Source: Streptomyces shenzhenensis
GTDB taxonomy: Bacteria; Actinomycetota; Actinomycetes; Streptomycetales; Streptomycetaceae
Length of the DNA stretch: 64,000 nucleotides
Assembly (NCBI RefSeq): GCF_021462265.1
Contig: NZ_JAJONF010000001.1
Span: 484,479 to 548,478, forward strand
Reading direction: 5' to 3'
The position numbers were made by a program, and so were the translations under genes. Positions within the stretch are counted from its first letter, which is position 1; each line of letters begins with the position of its first letter. Below, piece by piece: positions 25,401 to 33,564 of the stretch. Below the pieces are notes generated by a model. The model had not been told where the DNA came from and did not search any database. It worked only from the letters and a program-made list of their open reading frames with translations.

Positions 25401-26248
25401 GAACCGTTCGCTTCGTGGCGCTCGGGGACTCGCTGACCGAGGGCGTGGGCGACCCCGCCGGCGACGGGTGGCGCGGCTGGGCCGCGCTGCTGGCCGGCGG
25501 GCTCGCCGTGCAGGACGTGGAGTTCACCAACCTCGCGGTCAGCGGCGCGCAGACCCGGGACGTGCTGGAACGCCAAACCCCGGTCGCGCTGGAACTGCGT
25601 CCCGACATCGTCGCCGTCGTCATCGGCGTCAACGACACCCTGCGCTGCACCTTCGACATCCACGCGGTGGCCGAACGGCTCGACAAGGTCTACGCGGCCC
25701 TGACCGCGCAGGGCGCGACCCTGCTCACGGCGTGCCTGCCCGACCCCGGTTCGATGTGGGGCCTCCCCGGTGCCCTGTCCCGCCCGCTGGCCCGCCGGGG
25801 GCGTGCGGTCAACATGGTGGTGCACGCCCTGTCCGAACGGTACGGGGCAGTCCATCTGCACGCGGCGGAGGGCGCCTGGCTCACCGACCGCGCCATGTGG
25901 AGCGCGGACCGGCTGCACCCTGGAGAGCGCGGACACCGGCAGCTCGCCGTCCGCTTCCACGCCCTGCTCGCCCCCCTGGGCATGGCGACGGGGACGGCGC
26001 CGTCCCCGTCGCCCGAGTTCCCGCCGCCGACGACGAGGGCGAGTCTCCTCTGGCTGGCCACGGCCGGCACCGCCTGGGTGATCAGGCGCTGCCGGGACCT
26101 GCTCCCGCAATTGCTGCGGCTGGCCGTCGACGAGATGCGGCACCGCCGCAGGGGCACCAGCGCCCGTCTGGACCTGAGCGCGTCCGCCGCGGTCTCCGCC
26201 GCGCTGGCCGCCCTCCAGCCCCCGGAGCGGCCCGCCGACGCCGCGTGA
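25397..26248 (+). CDS. SGNH/GDSL hydrolase
   Basis: Protein of 283 residues with the SGNH esterase motifs: block I ALGDSLTEG (nucleophile Ser12), block III GVND (about 77-80), and block V DRLHPGERGH carrying the Asp-x-x-His pair. There is no signal peptide, so it acts in the cytoplasm. The C-terminal 75 residues are not part of the hydrolase core and hold a hydrophobic stretch (SLLWLATAGTAWVI) followed by a basic segment, suggesting membrane association. It is the third gene of an operon with two glycosyltransferases (ATGA overlap at 25397), so deacylation or acyl editing of the glycolipid they make is plausible but unproven. Confidence 0.87.
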   Translation: MRTVRFVALGDSLTEGVGDPAGDGWRGWAALLAGGLAVQDVEFTNLAVSGAQTRDVLERQTPVALELRPDIVAVVIGVNDTLRCTFDIHAVAERLDKVYAALTAQGATLLTACLPDPGSMWGLPGALSRPLARRGRAVNMVVHALSERYGAVHLHAAEGAWLTDRAMWSADRLHPGERGHRQLAVRFHALLAPLGMATGTAPSPSPEFPPPTTRASLLWLATAGTAWVIRRCRDLLPQLLRLAVDEMRHRRRGTSARLDLSASAAVSAALAALQPPERPADAA

Positions 26249-26293
26249 GGAGGCCGCCGCGTCGGCCCAGCGACGGTGTTCGACGGTTCATGC

Positions 26294-26317
26294 GCAGGCG
26301 CAGGCGCAGGCGCAGGC
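26294..26317. repeat. Tandem hexamer (GCAGGC)x4
   Basis: Four perfect copies of GCAGGC at 26294-26317 lie in the 94-bp gap between the convergent SGNH and pxpC genes. Confidence 0.9.
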
Positions 26318-26342
26318 AGCTCGGCGTCGGTGTTCGGCGGGT

Positions 26343-27212
26343 TCAGCGTCGGCGTACGGCCACGAAGCGGACCGGGATGCCCGGGACGGCCTGGGCCGCC
26401 GCCGGGAGGTCGGCGGCGCGGACCACCGCGATCACCGGATAGCCGCCGGTGGTCGGATGGTCGGCCAGGAACACCACCGGACGGCCGTCCGGCGGGACCT
26501 GGACGGCGCCGAGGATCATGCCCTCGCTGGGGAGTTCACCGGGACTGGCCCGCTCCAGGGCGGGGCCATCCGTGCGCAGCCCGATGCGATTGCTCGCCGA
26601 CGACACGCGGTACGCGCGCGAGGTGAACGCCCGGACGGCCGCCGGCGTGAACCAGTCGGCCCGCGGGCCGAGCGTCACCCGCAGCACCAGTTCCGCCGGC
26701 GGGGACGGCTGCGGCACGACGTCCGCGCGCGCGTGCGGGCCCACCGGTGTGCCGAGCGGCAGCACCGCGCCGGCCGCCAGCGGAGCGGGACCGAGCCCGG
26801 AGAGCAGATCCGTGGCCCGGCTGCCCAGCACCGGCTCCACGGCTATCCCGCCCGAGACGGCCACATAGCTCCGTACGCCGGAGCGGGCCGTTCCCACGTC
26901 CAGCAGCTCCCCGGCCGGAACCACGACGGGCGCGCCCCAGGCCGCCGGACGCCCGCCCACGGTGACCGGGCACGGCGCACCGCCGACCGCCACCACGACG
27001 GTCGAACGCGGCCGCACGGCACACCCGTTGAGCGTCGTCTCCAGAACGGCCGCGCCCGGTGCGTTGCCGACCAGCCGGTTGACCAGCGCCGCGGCGGGCG
27101 CGTCCAGCGCCCCCGAGCGCGGCACCCCCAGATGCGCGTACCCGGGCCGGCCCCGGTCCTGCACGGTGGTCAGCGCACCGGCCCGTACGACGACGAGCGC
27201 GCGGTCGGTCAT
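26343..27212 (-). CDS. pxpC: 5-oxoprolinase subunit PxpC (biotin-dependent carboxylase-like AHS2)
   Basis: Protein of 289 residues of the KipA/AHS2 family. With PxpA and PxpB it forms the bacterial ATP-dependent 5-oxoprolinase that opens pyroglutamate to glutamate in the cytoplasm. The family signatures are visible: LTTVQDRGRPGYAHLGVPRSGALD at the N-terminus, SYVAVSGGIAVEPVLGSRATDL in the middle, and NRIGLRTDGP with FLADHPTTGGYPVIA near the end. It overlaps pxpB by ATGA (27212-27209), showing coupled translation. It is the last gene of the MFS-DUF1445-pxpABC operon. Confidence 0.93.
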   Translation of the reverse strand: MTDRALVVVRAGALTTVQDRGRPGYAHLGVPRSGALDAPAAALVNRLVGNAPGAAVLETTLNGCAVRPRSTVVVAVGGAPCPVTVGGRPAAWGAPVVVPAGELLDVGTARSGVRSYVAVSGGIAVEPVLGSRATDLLSGLGPAPLAAGAVLPLGTPVGPHARADVVPQPSPPAELVLRVTLGPRADWFTPAAVRAFTSRAYRVSSASNRIGLRTDGPALERASPGELPSEGMILGAVQVPPDGRPVVFLADHPTTGGYPVIAVVRAADLPAAAQAVPGIPVRFVAVRRR

Positions 27213-27937
27213 ACGTCCCCCACCGGCACGAACCGCACGCGGGTCCCCGGCGCCAGCAGGGCGGCCGGCACGCGCGCGTGGTCCCACAGCACCGCGTCCG
27301 TCGTCCCGATCAGCTGCCAGCCGCCCGGCGAGGACCGCGGGTACACACCGGTGTACGGCCCGGCCAGCGCCACCGCGCCCGCGGGTACCGCGGTCCGCGG
27401 AGTGGCACGGCGCGGCACGTCGTAGCGGGCCGGGAGCCCGGTGAGGTAGCCGAAGCCGGGCGCGAAGCCGCAGAAGGCGACGGTGAACTCGGTCGCCGCG
27501 TGGATCCGGGCCACCTCCCGCTCCGCCACCCGCCAGTGGGCGGCGACCTCGGCGAGATCCGGGCCGTCGTAGCGCACGGGCAGGTCGATCACGGCACGCG
27601 CGCGTGGGGGAGTGGGAGGGAGCACGGTGGCGGCCAGCTCGGTGGCCCGGCGAGCCGGGTCGTCGACGCCGTCCAGCAGGACCGTGCGGGCGGCGGGCAC
27701 GATCTCGCGCACCGTCAGCGCGCCCTCCGCACGACGGCGCAGCAACTCGGCGTGCAGTGCCTGGGCCTCCGCACCGGAGCCGACCTCGACGAGCAGGGCG
27801 TCGTCGCCGACCGGGTGGATCGTCATGGGCGTGGCCGACCGGGGGCTCGTGTCCACGTTGGTGCCGGTGCCGGTGCCGGTGCCGGTGCCGGTGCCGGTGC
27901 CGGTGCCGGTGCCGGTGCCGCTCATGCTGGTGTTCAT
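27209..27937 (-). CDS. pxpB: 5-oxoprolinase subunit PxpB with a Gly-Thr repeat N-terminus
   Basis: KipI/AHS1-family subunit of 5-oxoprolinase, 242 residues. The conserved core starts at TIHPVGDDALLVEV (about residue 38) and has FCGFAPGFGYLTGLP and TPRTAVPAGAVALAGPYTGVYPRSSPGGW, the typical AHS1 signature. In front of it is an unusual leader: NTSMSG, then ten Gly-Thr repeats encoded by a hexanucleotide tract, then NVDTSPRSATP. ATG 27937 is chosen because it overlaps the pxpA stop as ATGA. If translation instead began at ATG 27826, the repeat would be untranslated leader. It sits between pxpA and pxpC. Confidence 0.88.
   Translation of the reverse strand: MNTSMSGTGTGTGTGTGTGTGTGTGTNVDTSPRSATPMTIHPVGDDALLVEVGSGAEAQALHAELLRRRAEGALTVREIVPAARTVLLDGVDDPARRATELAATVLPPTPPRARAVIDLPVRYDGPDLAEVAAHWRVAEREVARIHAATEFTVAFCGFAPGFGYLTGLPARYDVPRRATPRTAVPAGAVALAGPYTGVYPRSSPGGWQLIGTTDAVLWDHARVPAALLAPGTRVRFVPVGDV
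27860..27919. repeat. Tandem hexamer (GGTGCC)x10 inside the pxpB N-terminus
   Basis: Ten perfect copies of GGTGCC (plus strand), 60 bp with no mismatch. On the coding strand it reads GGC ACC, giving ten Gly-Thr pairs. The unit length is a multiple of three, so copy-number change keeps the frame. Confidence 0.95.
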
Positions 27938-28692
27938 GCGAAGGCCGCCACGGTCACGCCCGCCGCCGCGAGCCGCGCACGTACTCTGCGCGCCAGCTCC
28001 ACGGCGCCCGGGGTGTCGCCGTGCAGACAGAGCGAGCGGGCACGCACGGCGACGCGCGTGCCGGAGTGCGAGGTGACCGCGCCGGAGCTCGCCAGTTCCA
28101 CCGAGCGCTCCACCACCGCCTCCGGGTCGCTCACCACCGCGCCCTCGCGCCCGCGCGGGACCAGCGTGCCCTCGTCGGTGTACGCGCGGTCCGCGAAGGC
28201 CTCCGTGACGGCCCGCAGCCCCGCCTTCTGCGCCAGCCCGAGCAGCCGGGAACCGGGAAGCCCCAGAACGGGCAGCGCGGCGTCCGCGAGGAGCACCCCG
28301 TCGACCACCGCGGCGGCCTGCTCCTCGTCGTGCACGACCCGGTTGTAGAGCGCGCCGTGCGGCTTCACGTAGGCCACGCGCGCGCCGGCGGCACGGGCGA
28401 AGACCTCGAGGGCGCCGATCTGGTAGGCCACCTCGGCCGCCAGCTCGGCGGGCGGCACGTCCATCGCGCGCCGCCCGAACCCCGCCAGGTCCCGGTAGGA
28501 CACCTGGGCGCCGATGGTCACCCCGCGCTCGGCCGCCAGCTCGCACACCCGCCGCATGGTGGCCGCGTCCCCCGCGTGGAAGCCGCAGGCCACATTGGCG
28601 CTGGTCACGACGGAGAGCAACTGCTCGTCGTCGGTGAGCCGCCAGCGGCCGAAGCCCTCGCCGAGGTCGGCGTTCAGGTCGATCGAGGTCAT
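27934..28692 (-). CDS. pxpA: 5-oxoprolinase subunit PxpA (LamB/YcsF family)
   Basis: LamB/YcsF-family protein of 252 residues, the usual length. The N-terminal signature IDLNADLGEGFGRWRLTDDEQL and the SANVACGFHAGD motif place it firmly; VKPHGALYN and LCLHGDTPGAVELARRVR complete the family pattern, with conserved Asp/His likely holding a metal. PxpA is the subunit of the PxpABC 5-oxoprolinase that works with the phosphorylating PxpB/PxpC pair. ATG 28692 lies 19 bp after the DUF1445 gene, and its stop overlaps the pxpB start. Confidence 0.95.
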   Translation of the reverse strand: MTSIDLNADLGEGFGRWRLTDDEQLLSVVTSANVACGFHAGDAATMRRVCELAAERGVTIGAQVSYRDLAGFGRRAMDVPPAELAAEVAYQIGALEVFARAAGARVAYVKPHGALYNRVVHDEEQAAAVVDGVLLADAALPVLGLPGSRLLGLAQKAGLRAVTEAFADRAYTDEGTLVPRGREGAVVSDPEAVVERSVELASSGAVTSHSGTRVAVRARSLCLHGDTPGAVELARRVRARLAAAGVTVAAFA

Positions 28693-28711
28693 GGATGCGC
28701 TGTCTCTCCTG

Positions 28712-29560
28712 TCAGGCCACGCGGTACTGCTCGTCGCGGGCGTCGCTGATGAACATCTGGCCCGGCGCGTGCGTGATGGCGAACGGCGGCCGGGAGGCCG
28801 TCACCGCCGCCTGCGGAGTCACCCCGCACGCCCAGAACACCGGGATGTCGTCCGGGTCGGCGTCCACCGGGTCGCCGAAGTCCGGCCGGCCCAGGTCGTC
28901 GATGCCGAGCGCCGAGGGATCGCCGCAGTGCACGGGGCCGCCGTGCACCGCCGGGAGCAGACTGCTCTCCCGGATCGCGGTCGACAGATGCCGCGGCGGC
29001 ACCGGGCGCATGGACACCACCATCGGCCCCCGCAGGCGTCCCGCCGGACGGCACTGCCTGCTGGTCACGTACATGGGCACGTTCCGGCCCTGCTCGACAT
29101 GGCGGATCGGCACCCCGGCCCCGGCCAGCGCCCACTCGAACGTGAAACTGCACCCGAGCAGGAACGACACCAGATCGTCCCGCCAGTGGGCGCGCACGTC
29201 GGTCGGCTCGTCCACCAGCTCCCCGTCCCGCCACACCCGGTAGCGCGGCAGGTCGGTACGGAGGTCCGCGCCCTCCGCGAGTTCCGTGCCGGTCGCGCCG
29301 GCGTCGGTGACGTCGAGCACCGGGCAGGCCTTCGGATTGCGCTGGCAGAACAGCAGCATGTCGTAAGCCCAGTCGGCGGGCACCGAGATCAGGTTGGCCT
29401 GCGTGTGACCGGCCGCGACCCCGGCCGTGGGGCCCGCGAGGCCCTCCCGGAAGCGGGCCCGGGCACTTCTCGGGCTCCACGCGCGCGCGTGCTCGTCGAC
29501 GAGGGTGACGGGAAGGTCGTGCGCGGCCACGGTGAGCGAGTGATCTTCCGTACGGTTCAC
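28712..29560 (-). CDS. DUF1445 putative hydro-lyase / D-glutamate cyclase-like protein
   Basis: DUF1445 (YcsI-type) protein of 282 residues. Family segments seen: [38 protein letters not shown], and [15 protein letters not shown], then the [13 protein letters not shown] and [14 protein letters not shown] segments close to the C-terminus. A DUF1445 domain is also part of the mammalian mitochondrial D-glutamate cyclase, and ycsI lies beside the oxoprolinase genes in Bacillus. Here too it sits directly upstream of pxpA, so it likely acts on glutamate or 5-oxoproline stereoisomers. GTG 29560 overlaps the MFS stop as GTGA. Confidence 0.88.
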   Translation of the reverse strand: MNRTEDHSLTVAAHDLPVTLVDEHARAWSPRSARARFREGLAGPTAGVAAGHTQANLISVPADWAYDMLLFCQRNPKACPVLDVTDAGATGTELAEGADLRTDLPRYRVWRDGELVDEPTDVRAHWRDDLVSFLLGCSFTFEWALAGAGVPIRHVEQGRNVPMYVTSRQCRPAGRLRGPMVVSMRPVPPRHLSTAIRESSLLPAVHGGPVHCGDPSALGIDDLGRPDFGDPVDADPDDIPVFWACGVTPQAAVTASRPPFAITHAPGQMFISDARDEQYRVA

Positions 29561-30876
29561 GCCAGTTCCTTTCCGCGCGTCTCCGGCAGTCCGAACAGGG
29601 CCAGGGCCGCCAGTGCGTAGCCGGCCGCGCCGAAGACCAGCGCGCCGCCCACGCCCCAGCTGCCGGCCAGGAAGCCCACCAGGGTCGGGAAGACCGCGCC
29701 CACCGCGCGGCCCGCGTTGTACGTGAAGCCCTGCCCGGTGCCGCGCACCGCCGTCGGGTACAGCTCACTCAGGTACGAACCGAAGCCGCTGAAGATGGCC
29801 GACATGCAGAAGCCGAGCGGGAAACCCAGCACCAGGAGCAGCGTGTTGGCGCCGCCGGGGATGTTCGCGTACGCCAGCACGCAGACCGCCGACAGCACCG
29901 CGAACAGCCAGATGTTGCGGCGTCGGCCCAGCCGGTCGGTGAGGTAGCCGCCGGTCAGATAGCCGAGGAAGGCTCCCGAGATGAGGAAGGTCAGATAGCC
30001 GCCGGTGCCGACGACCGACAGCCCGCGTTCGGTCTTGAGATACGTCGGGATCCAGGTCGCCAGCGTGTAGTAGCCGCCCTGGACACCCGTGGACAGCAGG
30101 CCCGCGAAGACCGTGGTGCGCAGCAGCCCGGGCGCCTCGGCCGTGCCCGGCCGGAAGATGGCGACGAACGAGCCGCGCCGCGGGCTCCGTTCGCGTACCG
30201 CGACCGCCTGCGGGGCGTCGTGCACCCGGCGGCGCAGCCACACCACGAGGAGCGCGGGCAGCGCGCCGGTCCAGAACATCACCCGCCAGGCCAGGTCGTC
30301 GCCGACGAACGAGAAGACCAGCGTGTACACGACCGCGGCGAGAGCCCAGCCGACGGCCCAGGAACTCTGGACCGCGCCCAGTGTGCGGCCCCGGTGGCGG
30401 GCGCTCGCGTACTCGGCGACCAGGATCGCACCGACCGCCCACTCGCCGCCGAAACCGAGGCCCTGCAGAGCGCGGAACACGAGCAGCGTCTCGTAATTGG
30501 GCGCGAAGCCGCAGGCGACCGTGAAGACCGCGTAGGTCACCACGGTGATCATCAGCGCACGGACCCGGCCGACCCGGTCCGCGAACACGCCCGCCGCGGC
30601 GCCGCCCACGGCGGAGACCACCAGGGTGACGGTGGTGAACAGGCCGGTCTGACCGCTGTTCAGACCGAAGTACGCCGCGAGCGCGACCATGCTCAGCGGC
30701 AGGGTGAAGTAGTCGTATGAATCCAGGGCATATCCACCGAAAGCACCGGCGAACGCGCGTCGGCCGTGCGGGCCGAGGGCGCGCAACCAGCCGAACGCGC
30801 CGTCCTCGGCGGTGGGTTCACCCCTGCCCGGGCGGGCGTCGGGGGTCAGGGCCTGCGGTGGAGGAGTCGTGCTCAT
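29557..30876 (-). CDS. MFS transporter of the oxoproline operon
   Basis: Major facilitator of 439 residues with 12 helices, of the metabolite:H+ symporter / sugar-porter-like (ShiA/AAHS-like) type. Visible landmarks are [15 protein letters not shown] in TM1, the [11 protein letters not shown] loop 2-3 signature, [23 protein letters not shown] in TM4-5, TDRLGRRRN in loop 8-9, and the [20 protein letters not shown] signature. As first gene of the operon with DUF1445 and pxpABC it probably imports 5-oxoproline, glutamate-like or related acids. ATG 30876 has GAGGTG upstream; it is divergent from a GntR regulator with a palindrome between. Confidence 0.88.
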   Translation of the reverse strand: MSTTPPPQALTPDARPGRGEPTAEDGAFGWLRALGPHGRRAFAGAFGGYALDSYDYFTLPLSMVALAAYFGLNSGQTGLFTTVTLVVSAVGGAAAGVFADRVGRVRALMITVVTYAVFTVACGFAPNYETLLVFRALQGLGFGGEWAVGAILVAEYASARHRGRTLGAVQSSWAVGWALAAVVYTLVFSFVGDDLAWRVMFWTGALPALLVVWLRRRVHDAPQAVAVRERSPRRGSFVAIFRPGTAEAPGLLRTTVFAGLLSTGVQGGYYTLATWIPTYLKTERGLSVVGTGGYLTFLISGAFLGYLTGGYLTDRLGRRRNIWLFAVLSAVCVLAYANIPGGANTLLLVLGFPLGFCMSAIFSGFGSYLSELYPTAVRGTGQGFTYNAGRAVGAVFPTLVGFLAGSWGVGGALVFGAAGYALAALALFGLPETRGKELA

Positions 30877-30995
30877 GGGCACCTCGCAGTTGAGGGACGG
30901 AGGGTGCGGGGACTGAGCAGTGCGGGCCGTGCGAAGGGTCGTACCGGGTGGCGTACCGGGGGAGTGTCCCGCGGTGAGCGTGATGAGCACCGTAG

Positions 30996-31014
30996 AGGAT
31001 CGTTCAACGATCCT
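30996..31014. promoter_or_regulatory. Palindrome, candidate GntR operator
   Basis: AGGATCGTTCAACGATCCT is a palindrome of 9-bp perfect arms around one base. It lies between the divergent MFS-pxp operon and the GntR gene, 49 bp before the regulator's start, in an AT-richer stretch. Spacing and symmetry fit a FadR-type GntR dimer that would control both directions. Confidence 0.7.
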
Positions 31015-31062
31015 TCAATACCCACGTTGTTTCGTTCCTGTGTCTGCGGTTGAATTCCGGGC

Positions 31063-31758
31063 ATGGCAGAGCAGCTGACGGGACTGGCCGACGACCGCGC
31101 CCTCCTCGGGCGGACCAGCACCGCCGAACGGGTCTCCGACATCCTCAGAAGCCGTATCGCCGAGGGTTATTTCCCGCCAGGCACCCGCCTGTCGGAGGAC
31201 GGCATCGGCGGCGCGCTCGGCGTCTCCCGGAACACCCTGCGCGAGGCGTTCCGGCTGCTCACCCATGAGCGCCTGCTGGTCCACGAACTCAACCGGGGGG
31301 TCTTCGTCCGGGTCCTGACCGTCGAGGACGTCGAGGACATCTACCGCACCCGCGCCCTCGTCGAGTGCGCCGTCGTACGCGGCCTCGGTGAGCCGCCGTA
31401 CGCCCTGGAGGCCCTGTCCGCGGCGGTCGCCGAGGGGCGGTCGGCGGCCGCCGCGGATGACTGGAAAGCAGTGGGTACGGCCAACATCCACTTCCACCGG
31501 GAACTGGTCACCCTGGCCGGCAGCGAACGCACCGACGAACTGATGCGCAGCGTCTTCGCGGAACTCCGTCTCGCCTTCCACGTGGTCGACGACCCCCACG
31601 CCCTGCACGAGCCGTACCTGGCGCGCAACCGGGAGATCCTGGAGTCGCTGCGGCGCGGCGACAGGCGCGCCGCCGAGCGCCTGCTGGAGACGTACCTCAC
31701 AGACTCCTTGGAACGGGTGGTGGAGGTGTACCGACGCCGGGTGGACAGCGCCCCGTAG
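31063..31758 (+). CDS. GntR-family regulator (FadR/FCD subgroup)
   Basis: Protein of 231 residues. The winged helix (about 20-85) has TSTAERVSDILRSRIAEGYFPPG, LGVSRNTLREAFRLLTHERLLVHE and the wing RGVFVRV. The C-terminal all-helical FCD domain (about 95-220) has YRTRALVECAVVRGL, with Asp/His residues (NIHFHRELVTLAGS) that usually bind a metal and a carboxylate ligand. It is divergent from the MFS-DUF1445-pxpABC operon, and a near-perfect palindrome lies between, so it most likely represses that operon until 5-oxoproline or a related acid is present. Confidence 0.9.
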   Translation: MAEQLTGLADDRALLGRTSTAERVSDILRSRIAEGYFPPGTRLSEDGIGGALGVSRNTLREAFRLLTHERLLVHELNRGVFVRVLTVEDVEDIYRTRALVECAVVRGLGEPPYALEALSAAVAEGRSAAAADDWKAVGTANIHFHRELVTLAGSERTDELMRSVFAELRLAFHVVDDPHALHEPYLARNREILESLRRGDRRAAERLLETYLTDSLERVVEVYRRRVDSAP

Positions 31759-31866
31759 GGGCAGGCCCACTCCGACATGCGGCTGCCGCCGCGCGGGCGC
31801 GACCGGCCCGCCCTCGAACCCTGACGCGCGGGAGCCCCGGCCCCCCGGCGGAGCCACCCGCGTCAT

Positions 31867-31897
31867 TTGGGCCGATGTCAGACCCAGGACCTAGTCT
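31867..31897 (+). promoter_or_regulatory. Candidate promoter of the SMC-like operon (leaderless)
   Basis: TTGGGC (31867-31872) and TAGTCT (31892-31897) are 19 bp apart. The -10 ends 7 nt before GTG 31905, and there is no ribosome site before that GTG, so the transcript is probably leaderless. Confidence 0.4.
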
Positions 31898-31904
31898 GTG
31901 CACC

Positions 31905-33434
31905 GTGACTTCGCCTGCATCGACGGACAGCGTTCCGCCCCAGCTCAGCGCGGGGCCGCGCCCGGCCCCGGGCCCGGCCGCCGACGAGGGGCTGGCGCGG
32001 CGGCTGCGCGCGCTCGCCTGCACGGCACCGCTGCACGACCTCGACGCGCGCAAGGCGAACCTGGCCGGCGAGTACTCGGTGTACGGCATGGCCGAGGTGG
32101 CCCTCTCCGCCATCGACCTGGTCACCCTGAACATGGACTTCGACACCGGGGCCGATCACGAGCAGATCGTCGCCCGGCTCATCCCGCGCATCTCCGCCCA
32201 GACCCCGCACCGCCCCGTCGCCGAGCACGAGCGCGTGGCCCGCTGGGTCCTGGAGAACCTGATCAACGTCGGCAGCGTCGACCGCGGCTTCCGCGCGGTG
32301 TACGGCACCTTCGGGCCGGACGGGTCGTACGTCCGCCGGGACTACGACTTCAAACTCATCGAGGAGGTGCCGGGCCCCGGCGGCACGGTGTACCTCCGCA
32401 CCACCGACGAGGCGGTCAACGTCCTCGTCGGCGCCCTCGACACGGACGTCACCAGCGCCCAGATCGCCGCCGAGGTCAAGCTGGAGGTGCTGGTCAACCG
32501 CGGCCGGCTCGCCGACGCCCAGCTCGCCGCGGAACAGGCCCGCTACCGGACCGTGCAGTACTCGGAGACCCTGCGCCGGGCCCTGGAGGCCACCCGGCGC
32601 AATGTCCGCGCGGTGGACTGGCTCAACGCCGTCCCCGACATGATCGCCGAGGCCCTGGACCACGTCGCCGACCGGTACCGGCACGAGAACGCGATCCTCA
32701 CCAACATCCGCAGGGCCCGCGACGAGACCGAGGAGCCGGAGAACAAACGGCGCGCCGCCGAGCTCGTCGACATCGTCAAGGACTGCATCCGCCGCCACAC
32801 CCAGCTGCAGTCGCGACTGCTCGAGGCCGGGCCGCTGTTCCGCGCGGAGCAGGACCGGCAGGCGTTCGCGACGCCCATGACGACGTCGGGGACAGACCTG
32901 TACGGGCACCTCCTGGCGCCGCTGCTGCCGTTGCCGCTGGAGCAGGCGAGCCGGGTGACGGGGGCGTTCTTCGCGCACGGGACCGGGCTGCGGACGCCGG
33001 TGTCGGTGCGGATGGGCGACCTCGTCGACATACTGCTGACGCCGCCGGCGGAGCGGGAGCACCTGGGTGCGGAGATGCCGGAGCCGGACCTCATCGCCAC
33101 GCCGGACGACAGCCGGTTCAGCGAGGAGCAGCTGGCCGACGCCATGCGGCTGCTCGATCTTCCGGCCGACGCGCCGCGCCGGTTGTCGGGGCTGCTGACC
33201 CAGGCGCGACGTGTCGGGGGCGAGGATCTGGCCTACCTGGTCGCCCTGCTGGCCGTGCACGCCGCCAGCCCGCCCGTGGGCACCGCCTACCGGCAGGGTG
33301 AGGAGAAGCTGCTGTTCGCGGTGGACGACGGTACGGAGCTGGACGACCCGGGCTTCGGGGGTGCCGACCTGATCGTCGGGACGGCTCTGCTGGATGCGGC
33401 GGGGATGGCTGCGGACCGGACCGAGGCGGCGTGA
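31905..33434 (+). CDS. Hypothetical protein, first gene of an SMC-like three-gene locus (kleisin/JetA-position)
   Basis: Protein of 509 residues that I cannot assign to a named family. After a Pro-rich N-terminus it is alpha-helical: ARRLRALACTAPLHDLDARKANLAGEYSVYGMAEVALSAIDLVTLNMDF, a long charged helical stretch (AAELVDIVKDCIRRHTQLQSRLLE), then a more beta-containing C-terminal part (PVGTAYRQGEEKLLFAVDDG). No catalytic motif or membrane segment is seen. It is followed by a 289-residue protein and a 1531-residue SMC-like ATPase. By gene order and size it occupies the position of MukF (kleisin) or JetA. The assignment rests on context only. GTG 31905 is chosen over ATG 31875 because a -10-like TAGTCT fits a leaderless start. 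Confidence 0.75.
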   Translation: MTSPASTDSVPPQLSAGPRPAPGPAADEGLARRLRALACTAPLHDLDARKANLAGEYSVYGMAEVALSAIDLVTLNMDFDTGADHEQIVARLIPRISAQTPHRPVAEHERVARWVLENLINVGSVDRGFRAVYGTFGPDGSYVRRDYDFKLIEEVPGPGGTVYLRTTDEAVNVLVGALDTDVTSAQIAAEVKLEVLVNRGRLADAQLAAEQARYRTVQYSETLRRALEATRRNVRAVDWLNAVPDMIAEALDHVADRYRHENAILTNIRRARDETEEPENKRRAAELVDIVKDCIRRHTQLQSRLLEAGPLFRAEQDRQAFATPMTTSGTDLYGHLLAPLLPLPLEQASRVTGAFFAHGTGLRTPVSVRMGDLVDILLTPPAEREHLGAEMPEPDLIATPDDSRFSEEQLADAMRLLDLPADAPRRLSGLLTQARRVGGEDLAYLVALLAVHAASPPVGTAYRQGEEKLLFAVDDGTELDDPGFGGADLIVGTALLDAAGMAADRTEAA

Positions 33435-33564
33435 TGCCGTGTGCCGGGTGCGGACCGGTGCGGGCTGGGCGCGCCCACCCGGCGGTGGCCGCACATGCCA
33501 CACAGCCCCGCGCCTCCGAGGGAGTCGCCCACCCACCTGTTCTCAAGACGAGGGAGTTGTCGTT

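Noticed and set aside
27860..27919. CRISPR or other spaced repeat
   Set aside because: The hexamers are directly tandem with no spacers, and there are no cas genes.
23068..30876. Specialised-metabolite gene cluster
   Set aside because: The glycosyltransferases and transporters are present, but no PKS, NRPS, terpene or RiPP core gene lies anywhere in the window.
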